Shown: in pieces, positions 52,037 to 60,800 of the stretch | Layout: each line of letters begins with the position of its first letter | Position numbering within the stretch: the stretch's first letter is position 1 | Source of the DNA: an uncultured Paracoccaceae bacterium | GTDB taxonomy: Bacteria; Pseudomonadota; Alphaproteobacteria; Rhodobacterales; Rhodobacteraceae | Direction: 5' to 3' | Assembly: GCA_947489445.1 (NCBI GenBank) | Contig: CANLDN010000013.1 | Coordinates: 1 to 64,000 of the forward strand | DNA: 64,000 nt | Notes under the pieces: model-generated | What the model saw: the letters and a program-made list of their open reading frames with translations, nothing else | Told to the model about the DNA's origin: nothing | Database searches by the model: none | Made by a program: the position numbers and the translations under genes

Positions 52037-53412
52037 TGTCGAATCAATCGGTGGGGAACCGAGTTCAAAAAGAACTCTCGCAGGCAGTGGCGTCAGGCCG
52101 TTTGCCTGCGAATGTGCAGAAACGTGCCAAACAATTGCTCGCCCGCATTGAGACGCCTGTGCGTCTTGGTCTGATGGGTATGCCGGGGTCGGGCAAATCA
52201 ACATTGTTGAACTTGCTGGTCGGCTCGGATGTGTTGCCAGAGGGCGCAAAACTTCCCACCTTGCAACTGACCTATGGCGAGACGGAGCAGGCGATCTGCA
52301 CGCTTTCAGACGGCTCCAAGACCACGCTTCCGACAGCGGACGCGCAGCAGATATCTGAACTGGCCCCGGCCTTCGTGGAAATCGAAATGCCCTTGCCCGC
52401 ACTGGCCAAAATTTCAGTGCTGGAGGTCGTGACACCCGACGATCCCACCTCGATCCACCGTGCGAGCCAATGGGCGGCGAAGCGCAGTGATGTCGCGCTG
52501 TGGTGTACCCAAGGGTTCAACCCGACGGAGCAATCGATCTGGGCGCAGATGCCTGACATCATCAAGGACCATGCTTTCCTGATGGTGACCAAGGCCGATT
52601 TTTTGCACAAAAATGGCATGATGGACGCCACCATAGCTGCCATCCGCGCCGTGGCGAACGACGAATTCAACCAAATTTTGCCAATTGCCACCATCGATGC
52701 GATTGCTGCGCGACAGCCTGATGGCTCTGTCAACAAGAGCAAAATGCGTGAAAGTGGCGGGCTTGCGCTGATTTCCGCCGTATTGAAACAAGTTGAAATG
52801 GGTCGCCAGTCCGCTGTGGATATGGCGGACATTCTGCTGCATCAGCATGCCGATGATCTTGCGCCTGAGGCAGCAGCGGATGAACCTACCGCAAACCCAG
52901 CAAAAGAAGGTGTTTCGGACACTCAAACGACCGAATCAGCCGAGATTCCGGTCAATCAGATCGAAACCGCTATCGAAGACACTGTTGCGGAGACCGAAAC
53001 GCCCACACCGACCGGTGACGCGGCGGAACCGCATGATCCCGAACCCATTGAGGCAGAACAAGAATCCAATGTTGTCACCCTTCACCCCGCGACACGCGAC
53101 GCCTATGAACAGGCCGTGGGATACATTGTGACGCAGAGCCGCGCACTGATTGAAGCGGCTGAAAATATGGGTGATGCGGCCCCTTCGGAGATCATCGCCA
53201 AGGCCGTCGAGCATGTGCAATGGGTGAGCGATCACCTTAATGAACACGGCGATGACGCAGATCCGCTGCTGATGCGCGCGCGTGACGCCGCGTTGGACGC
53301 CGCTGATCTGGTACAGTTGATGCAAATGGAAAAGCGTGACAGTGCTGCTGTTGAAGCCCTGAGCCTAATGTTACAAATAAAGCGTGAACTGCAGGCAGAT
53401 CTGGCTGCTTAA
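52036..53412 (+). CDS. P-loop GTPase-like protein 1
   Basis: 458 residues. P-loop GMPGSGKST (48-56), Lys54; base-recognition-like TKAD (185-188). A canonical DxxG is not visible; the equivalent region reads VLEVVTPDD near 128-136, so switch II is altered. A long acidic Thr/Glu-rich linker (~290-350) leads to a helical C-terminal domain (~365-458). Membership of the dynamin/Era-like TRAFAC group is inferred. It begins at the PP2C stop. Confidence 0.8.
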   Translation: MSNQSVGNRVQKELSQAVASGRLPANVQKRAKQLLARIETPVRLGLMGMPGSGKSTLLNLLVGSDVLPEGAKLPTLQLTYGETEQAICTLSDGSKTTLPTADAQQISELAPAFVEIEMPLPALAKISVLEVVTPDDPTSIHRASQWAAKRSDVALWCTQGFNPTEQSIWAQMPDIIKDHAFLMVTKADFLHKNGMMDATIAAIRAVANDEFNQILPIATIDAIAARQPDGSVNKSKMRESGGLALISAVLKQVEMGRQSAVDMADILLHQHADDLAPEAAADEPTANPAKEGVSDTQTTESAEIPVNQIETAIEDTVAETETPTPTGDAAEPHDPEPIEAEQESNVVTLHPATRDAYEQAVGYIVTQSRALIEAAENMGDAAPSEIIAKAVEHVQWVSDHLNEHGDDADPLLMRARDAALDAADLVQLMQMEKRDSAAVEALSLMLQIKRELQADLAA

Positions 53413-53574
53413 ACGCGGCACTATAAATAAAATTTAATGAAAACAGCGCCATACTTTTGACGTGCTGCTCTGTTTCCATTATCGCAATAAAACCACTGTA
53501 TGTCTCGTGATTTGGCGACGGGACGAACAACTGCTAAAGGTGGTGCCAACACGATTGATTGAGGACGGACAAGA

Positions 53575-55656
53575 ATGAAGATGGAAGAGCTGACAAAAGG
53601 GGACGGATACAAAGTCCCTGCAGCACACCACCCTTTCATGCGGCTTGGTCTGGAAAAGCTTAGTGAGTTCCATGATGAGATTGTTGATCTCGAGGCGACC
53701 CTTGGGGACGTCGTAAAGCTGGGCGGGCCTGACGCAGAAAAGAAAGCTGGCAGGCTTATCAAGCAGTTACGTGCGTTTGAACCCAGCATCACGATGATTG
53801 GTCAGATCAAATCGGGTAAGACATCGCTGGTGAACGCGATGGTTGGTCGCCCTGATCTGCTGCCTGCGGATGTGAACCCGTGGACGTCGGTTGTGACCTC
53901 GTTGCATCTGAATGCCCCGCTCCCTGCGGATGCACCCACCGCGACATTCCAGTTTTTTAGTCAAGGCGAGTGGGATCATCTGGTCGAAAACGGTGGCCGA
54001 ATCGGTGAACTTTCTGCCCGCGCGGGTGCCGATGACGAGTTGGACAAAGTCCGTGAACAAATCGCGGAGATGCGCGAAAAGACAAAACTGCGCCTTGGCC
54101 GCAAGTTTGAACTGCTGTTGGGCCAGAAACATAACTATGCCGAACTGAATGATGATCTGGTGCAGCGTTACGTCTGCATGGGCGATGATTTTGAGGATCT
54201 TGACGAAGAAGACCAGCAGGGTCGCTTTGCCGATATCACCAAATCCGCCGATCTGTATCTTGAGGCAAAGGCCATTCCGATGCCGCTGTGTCTGCGCGAC
54301 ACGCCCGGTGTCAACGATACCTTCATGATGCGCGAGCAGATCACGATCAACGCCCTGCGCGACAGCCGTATCTGCGTGGTCGTGCTGTCTGCCCATCAGG
54401 CGCTGAGTTCGATGGATATGGGCCTGATCCGCCTGATCGCAAACGTGAAATCACGCGAAGTGATTATCTTTGTGAACCGGATCGACGAACTGTCGAACCC
54501 GGCTGAGCAGGTTCCTGAAATCCGCGACAGCATCTTGCAGACATTGGCCGACAATAACGGCCCCGAAAATCCCGAGCTGATATTCGGTAGCGCCTATTGG
54601 GCCAATATCGCGCTGGCTGAAAACCTTGATGATATCGTCGCGGATAGTGCGGCAGCCATGTTCAACTGGGCAGAGGCTTCGCTGAGTTCGGAAACGGCAG
54701 GCATGGAAACCAACGAACTGGTTTGGCATTTGTCTGGTGTGCCCCAACTGTACCGCGCGCTCGCCGAGCGGGTCACGGAAGGACCCGGTGCTGAAATTCT
54801 GACCGCGTCCCGCAAACGCGCCCTGAACCTTGTGGGCGGTGTGCGCGCCTCAAACTCTGTCGTGTCGATGCGGTTGGATGGCGACGGTGTGAATGTGATG
54901 CCGCATGCCGATCTTGTTGCCCATCTGGACAAGCTTGAAGCGGATAATCTGAAATTCCTTAATGACCGGCTGGATATTGTATTCCAGCAGTTCGGGTCGC
55001 GTGTGGATCAGTCCCACAAACGGTTCCTTGATCGCGCGCTGGAATCGCTGTTGCAGCACCTCGAAACCAATGGCGAAGATGAGGTTTGGCAATACAGCCC
55101 CGACGGCCTGCGCATGTTGTTGCGGACCAGCTATCAGGTGATGCGCCGCAATGTATCATCCACCTGTGAACAGGTGTTCGCCAGCGCATCTGGCGATCTG
55201 GCCGATACGTATCGGACTGCTTTTGGTGTGGCTGTTGAAAACTTTTCGATCACCCCGCCGGCTGCCCCTGAAATTCCGGCCCCCGTGTCGCTGGGCCAGA
55301 CGATTGCATTGGATTTGCAAACATCCTGGTGGAAAGGGTGGTGGAAACGCCGCAAGGGTTATCGTGCTTTTGCCAGCGGCTTCTATGACCTGATTGAAGC
55401 CGAAACCGCCCCGATTGTAGACGAATTGAAGGTCCGCCAAGCGGCTGATATCCGCGCCATGGCCGAACACGAATTGCGTGAATTCTTGGCCGAGCAACGC
55501 GGTTTCCTGACGGATATTAGTGACAAATCCAACCTGAGCGTTGACGATTTAGAAGATATTTTCGGTATTACTGCCCAGCAAGAGCGGGACGAGCTGTTTG
55601 ACTTCATCTTTGAAGAACTCAGCGCTGGCCCGGCTGAAGCAGAAGGAACGGCGTAA
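53575..55656 (+). CDS. Dynamin-like large GTPase
   Basis: 693 residues. P-loop GQIKSGKTSL (76-85, Lys82), Thr in NPWTSVV (switch I, ~104), DTPG (242-245), NRID (301-304). Long helical region follows, with WWKGWWKRRKGY near residues 585-596, a Trp/Lys patch placed like membrane-insertion paddles of bacterial dynamins, and an acidic helical tail. Likely membrane remodelling or tubulating GTPase. A 162-nt gap precedes it; the next gene starts at its stop (TAATG). Confidence 0.88.
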   Translation: MKMEELTKGDGYKVPAAHHPFMRLGLEKLSEFHDEIVDLEATLGDVVKLGGPDAEKKAGRLIKQLRAFEPSITMIGQIKSGKTSLVNAMVGRPDLLPADVNPWTSVVTSLHLNAPLPADAPTATFQFFSQGEWDHLVENGGRIGELSARAGADDELDKVREQIAEMREKTKLRLGRKFELLLGQKHNYAELNDDLVQRYVCMGDDFEDLDEEDQQGRFADITKSADLYLEAKAIPMPLCLRDTPGVNDTFMMREQITINALRDSRICVVVLSAHQALSSMDMGLIRLIANVKSREVIIFVNRIDELSNPAEQVPEIRDSILQTLADNNGPENPELIFGSAYWANIALAENLDDIVADSAAAMFNWAEASLSSETAGMETNELVWHLSGVPQLYRALAERVTEGPGAEILTASRKRALNLVGGVRASNSVVSMRLDGDGVNVMPHADLVAHLDKLEADNLKFLNDRLDIVFQQFGSRVDQSHKRFLDRALESLLQHLETNGEDEVWQYSPDGLRMLLRTSYQVMRRNVSSTCEQVFASASGDLADTYRTAFGVAVENFSITPPAAPEIPAPVSLGQTIALDLQTSWWKGWWKRRKGYRAFASGFYDLIEAETAPIVDELKVRQAADIRAMAEHELREFLAEQRGFLTDISDKSNLSVDDLEDIFGITAQQERDELFDFIFEELSAGPAEAEGTA

Positions 55657-56543
55657 TGAGTGATCATACACCCGCGTCGGGTGGACCGCGTAAACCGCGC
55701 ATCGCGTTGATGGGCGAATTCAGTGCGGGCAAAAGCACCCTGTCCAACCTTTTGATGGGGGCGCGCCCCCTGCCTGAGAAGGTAACCGCGACCCGCCTGT
55801 CCCCGGTTTGGATTTCCCACGGTTCGCAAGACCCCTATCGCATTGACATGGATGGCACGACAGAGCCTGTTTCGCTGGACCGGCTGGAAGGCATCCCTGT
55901 CGATGAGACACGTGTCATCCGCCTGTTTATGGAATCCGATATTCTGGATGTTTGCGATCTGATCGATTTTCCCGGTATTTCCGACCCCAACATGTCATCC
56001 AATGTCTGGGAGCGGATGCTGCCCGAAGTTGATGCCGTGATCTGGTGTACCCATGCCACGCAAGCGTGGCGCCAATCGGAAGCCGCCGTGTGGGACACAA
56101 TGCCGGATGCGGTACGTGAAAACTCCATTCTTCTGATCACCCGTTTTGACAAGCTGACCACCGATAAGGACCGTCGCCGCGTATTCAAACGCGTCCTGCG
56201 CGAAACCAAGGGTATGTTTGGCGGTACTTTCCCGATTTCGCTATTGCACGCCCTTGAGGCCGGGGATGATTATGAGCGTTGGGATGCCAGTGGTGCAGGT
56301 CCGTTCGTGAACCATCTGATCGAAATGATCCAGAAACTGTCTGAACTGGCCGCACGCACAAGTTCGCCGCTTTATAATATTGCCAATGGTAGCACCATCC
56401 CAGAACCGGTGGTGGCCCCTGTTGCGCCGCGTCGTGTGCAGCGTCCGTTAGATGGTCAAAAGCGCGTGCGCGAACGTCCGGCTACCGCCCCTGCGGCCGA
56501 AGGCGGCGCGACCCCCACTGCCCCTATTCTGCGCGACACATAA
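55656..56543 (+). CDS. P-loop GTPase-like protein 3
   Basis: 295 residues. P-loop GEFSAGKST (20-28, Lys26), DFPG (104-107), TRFD (162-165) in place of NKxD. A Pro/Ala-rich basic tail of ~50 residues ends the protein. Small dynamin-like GTPase head without the long stalk, so it may act as a partner of the 693-residue protein, with which it is translationally coupled. Confidence 0.85.
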   Translation: MSDHTPASGGPRKPRIALMGEFSAGKSTLSNLLMGARPLPEKVTATRLSPVWISHGSQDPYRIDMDGTTEPVSLDRLEGIPVDETRVIRLFMESDILDVCDLIDFPGISDPNMSSNVWERMLPEVDAVIWCTHATQAWRQSEAAVWDTMPDAVRENSILLITRFDKLTTDKDRRRVFKRVLRETKGMFGGTFPISLLHALEAGDDYERWDASGAGPFVNHLIEMIQKLSELAARTSSPLYNIANGSTIPEPVVAPVAPRRVQRPLDGQKRVRERPATAPAAEGGATPTAPILRDT

Positions 56544-56622
56544 GCCGCCACCCTTTCAGAGGGTTCCACAACGGTCTATACTATCGTACTCAGTGTGAAA
56601 CGACGCAGAGGGAACGTGCCAG

Positions 56623-56985
56623 ATGGTTGTGGACGAGTTGGATGCATTGCAAGATAGGTTTGACGGTTGCGAGACACTGGCATTTGCTGATCTGTCGACG
56701 CAGATGATCCTTGTGACGAATAGCGCGACGACCTATCGCCGCGAAGGTTTGGATATTTTATGTGCCGAGGCGGCCCTGACGCTGGGCGCAGGCAAGCAGC
56801 TTCCGTTTGGTGATACGCCCGGAACAGCTGCGTTTGTCGCAAGTAAGGACCAGTTGCGGATTTATTTGCGCGCCTCACAAGAACCCACCGATGTGCTGTG
56901 TTGCGTTTGCGACACTGATCTGGATGTGGATGCTTTCTTGCAAGATGCCCTTCCCTGCCTTGATAAGATCAGCAGCGGTGGGTAA
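56623..56985 (+). CDS. Roadblock/LC7-like small protein
   Basis: 120 residues from ATG 56623 after AGAGGGA. The predicted order helix-strand-strand-helix-strand-strand-strand-helix (helix VVDELDALQDRF, strands ETLAFADL and MILVTNS, helix GLDILCAEAALTL, strands TAAFVAS, QLRIYLRAS, DVLCCVCD, helix VDAFLQDALPCL) matches the Roadblock/LC7 fold. Such proteins bind or activate small GTPases (for example MglB with MglA). Fold assignment is inference, but it fits a GTPase cluster well. Confidence 0.7.
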   Translation: MVVDELDALQDRFDGCETLAFADLSTQMILVTNSATTYRREGLDILCAEAALTLGAGKQLPFGDTPGTAAFVASKDQLRIYLRASQEPTDVLCCVCDTDLDVDAFLQDALPCLDKISSGG

Positions 56986-57024
56986 GCCCACAGGAACAAT
57001 CGCAATGCAATCGGGACAACTTTC

Positions 57025-57804
57025 GTGACTGATATGACGGCCCTCGCCAATAAGCTATCTGCGCTGATCGCAGAAGACGAGGTTTTCGTCGCGGGTGCCC
57101 GTGTCATTTCGCAAGGGGGTGCGCCGCCTGCACTGGCGGCGATCATCAACGAGATTGATGATACCGTGCTGGAACGCACGTTGGTATTTGGCATCGATGA
57201 TGTGAATGTCAGCATGGTTGTGGCTGGCCGTCGCCTGCGGGGCATCGTGGATGTGTCGGGCAACCTGCCCGAGGCGGCAAATGTTGTAGGCCAGGTATTG
57301 TCCCGCGAGGACCCCGCGACGATGCAAGCGGCGGGTGATCTTATCACGCTTCTTTGCGTTGCCGCGGCCCGTGTAACCGTGCGTAGCCTTCCACCACGCC
57401 CCCTAGGCAGTGGTGGTCAAGCCGGTATCTCAGCTGCTGGTCTGGCGGAGTTGTGGCGCATCGACGTGGATGCCAAGCCCGCCCCACCGATGGTGCGTTT
57501 TCTGGCGGCTAATGCCGCATCCATGACCGCCCATCTTTATGTGACTGATAACACCGTAACGGAAATCTCTGGCGACGTATCTGCATTGCAAACAATCTGG
57601 GATGATCAGGCAACGTCATTCCGCAAGCGGCATAAAGCGCTTTATGCCAGACAGGATGGCCCGCTGTTGATTTGTCTGGATGGTGCCCTCTCCAATGGAA
57701 GGGCCGTTGCGTTAGCGATTGCTGGCAACGAGGTCTGCATCTTTGCCTATAAGGCGGATCGTATTGGTGCGATTACGACGTCTTGGTATGCCGTAAACGG
57801 CTAG
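57025..57804 (+). CDS. Unknown protein, last gene of kinase-GTPase cluster
   Basis: 259 residues from GTG 57025 (CGGGA upstream); ATG 57034 is an alternative. Two halves joined by a Pro-rich link near residue 130. Each half alternates short strands and helices, and the C-terminal half (AHLYVTDNTVTEISG, DVSALQTIWDDQ, PLLICLD, RAVALAIAG, EVCIFAYKADR) could also be Roadblock-like. No named family recognised. Co-directional with the preceding gene, 39 nt apart, so probably part of the system. Confidence 0.7.
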   Translation: MTDMTALANKLSALIAEDEVFVAGARVISQGGAPPALAAIINEIDDTVLERTLVFGIDDVNVSMVVAGRRLRGIVDVSGNLPEAANVVGQVLSREDPATMQAAGDLITLLCVAAARVTVRSLPPRPLGSGGQAGISAAGLAELWRIDVDAKPAPPMVRFLAANAASMTAHLYVTDNTVTEISGDVSALQTIWDDQATSFRKRHKALYARQDGPLLICLDGALSNGRAVALAIAGNEVCIFAYKADRIGAITTSWYAVNG

Positions 57805-57843
57805 TACGGCGCGGCAGCACGTGGCCACCGCGCCAGTGTCTGA

Positions 57844-60800
57844 TTACATCATCATCGGGCCGCCAAAGTCCAAGCCAATGATCAGCGGATCATGGTCAGA
57901 CGCAGCGAACACCCCGTCATTGTAGAAGTCCGGGTTCGTGAAGGATGTGTCGTACCCAATCAAGTCAGGCTCATCCGCGTTGATGTGCCATTCGGTGGCC
58001 CCGGTCACGAAACCCGCGAACGCATCATCGGCCAGCCCATGATCAAGCGACCCACGCTGCCCGTCAAAGACAAAGCTGTACGCCTCATCCTGCCCAATGA
58101 AATCATCGATCAGGTCGTTGAGGCCGGCATCATCATCCAGATGCTGCACCGGATCTTCTTCAGCATAGGCATTCAGGTCACCGAGCAGAACATAGTTTTC
58201 GGTGCCACCGCCGTTATAGTCGTTGGCGATCCAGTCACCCAATTCGATGGCAGCATCCAGACGCACCTGGTTCCAGAAACCCTGCCCATCACCCTGATCG
58301 TAGTTTGGATCTGCGATCAACGCATCGACATCGGCTTGGGTGAACCCGACAGCCGTGCCATTGTCCAACGCGGATTGCGCCGAACTGACGACGCTGTTCA
58401 AGCTGCTTGGCCCTTTCGATTTGAAGTGGGATGAGACGACTGTGAATGTCTCGCCCGTTGCCAAATCTTCGAACGTAGCCGCAACCGACGGCCGGTTGCG
58501 CTGGAAGTCACCGAACGAGCTATCCAGCACCGATGCCAGTGCAAAGGTTGTGGCGGCTGATGATTCTTCAAACACGAGGAATTCCGAATGCAGCAATTGT
58601 ACGGCGTTGGCGTCGTAGATGATGCCCGTCGTGATCGCGTCCGTCCCGATGAATCCTGCATCCACCGTTGGATCGGCAAAGGCATAAGAGGCGCCAGAGC
58701 CGTTCACCGCAGCCTCAGCATTCAGCGCATCGACCAGCGTCTGGATCGCCGAATCTGTGCCGAAGCCGCCATTCTCGATCTCTTGCAGGGCAAAGATCTC
58801 GGCCTCTGTTCCGGTGATGGCTGCGACCAGCTTCTCCGTCTGACGCGCCAGTTCACCAGCATCGTCAGCCCCGCGTGGGTCGAGACCATTGGGCCCGGAA
58901 CCCGCCCCGGGTTCATCAATGGTCGAGAAGTAGTTCAGCACATTGACGCTGGCTACTTGCAAGGTACCACCCACATCATCGGGTGTGTCCTGACGCGCAC
59001 CGGAATTGGTGCTTTCGTCAATATCGAGCGTTTCGGTCACCACCAGTTGGTAGTCGCCAAAGCCGAAGGACATGACCCCTTCGACGCTATCAGTCAGTTC
59101 AGTACCCAGCCGGATAGTTGAACCCCCATCGCTGAAATCATCGCCTGCGTCGAGGAAGCCGTTGCCATTGTCGCCGGGTCCGCCGGGGACAAATTCGAAG
59201 GCGTCAGGGTTTTGTGACCCGACCCCATCGTCAAGGATCAGTCTGTTGTCTTCGTTCTGCTGTTGCAGTTCGGCGATTTCATCGGCTTGGGTTTGCGCGT
59301 CAAACAACTGGGTCGCCTGGGTTTGCACACCCGCGCTGATGACCAACTGACCGAACCGATCAAAGTTGAAGTTTTCGATCACGGTGAGCGGATCAGGCGT
59401 GCCGCTGGTCACACTGACCAACATCCCTTCAACTGCTTCATAGTCTGGTACAGCTGTTGGTGAGAGCATAATCTGCGCCGCTGTCGGTGTTGCGACGAGT
59501 GCTGAGATCACCACCGTCGCGCTGACGCTTGTGATCTGGGTTTGGCCGAAGAATTCATCAACCTCTCCCGTAATCCCAACCAGATTGCCCACATTTACTG
59601 TGGGCGTACCGCCGGTGAAGACAAAGATGCCTTCGGATGTAGACGCATCCGCGTCAGCGTCGGCGTCTTCTTCCTGTAGGTAATAGCCATTGGCGACCAC
59701 ATGGGTCACGACGGCCTCAACATTGACAATGGCCCCCTCCAGCGCCGATGCGCCGCCGCTGCCTTGGATTTCGCTGATCAGCTTATCCTCGCCGGGTTGC
59801 ACGACGATGTCGTTGGCGGCACCGCGTGTTTCGGCGATGGGACCGACCCAGTTGCCAGCATCGTCCAGTTGCAGCGATTGCCCTTCGGGTGTGCCGTTGT
59901 TTTCGGACACGGCGATGGTGGTTGATGTCATGCCAGCGGCGGGGCCATCGGTTGCGGTAACATCGCCTTCGTAACTGATGAATTCGACGACCGTGCCATC
60001 GTTGGATAGCGCGATCCCGTCTGGGCCATTCTGGAATATAGACGGTTCAATGACGTAGTAGTCGTAGGTGCCGTCGCTCACCACTGTGCCGCTGCTGACG
60101 GCAATGGTTTCATACGATGCGCCGCCATTGCCGTTGTAAAGGTCAACGCTCAGCGTGCTGACGTCTTCCCCCGCGTCGACGCGGATCTCGATGAACTCAT
60201 CATCATCCATGCTGACATCATCATAATGGAATTCGTTGATCCGCGCTGACGTGACGCCGACGACATTGTTGGCAGCACCTGCGGTATTGGGTGCTGCATC
60301 GGCCCATGTACCGTCTTCCTCGCGCTGGAGACTGTTGCCGATGGCCGTATCGCCCGGTTCGAACACGCCGATATCAGTTGAGGTTTCGCCATCCGCTGTG
60401 CCACCCACAGCAGTGAAAGTTCCCTCGTAGCTGAGGAATTCGATCAGTGCGCCATCGTTGGACAGTGCCAGCCCATCAGGGCCACCGTTCTGGATACTTC
60501 CGAAATTGGGCACGGCGCCGGCTTCGAGAACGTAATAGTCATATGTTCCGTCAGATGTAGGGATGATTTGATCAAAAGTAAGCGTTTCGTAGACCGTGCC
60601 GCCATTGCCGTTGTAAAGCTCCAGCACCAGCCCAGACACATCGGCCCCGGCATTGACCCGGATTTCCACAAACTCGTTCTCATCCCCGCCCACATTGTCG
60701 TAGTGGAATTCGTTGATCCGCGCGACAAGCGGTTCTGCGATCGGGATATTGGCCGCACCGGATGTATTGGCTGTAGGGGCCGCCCATGTGCCGTCATCTT

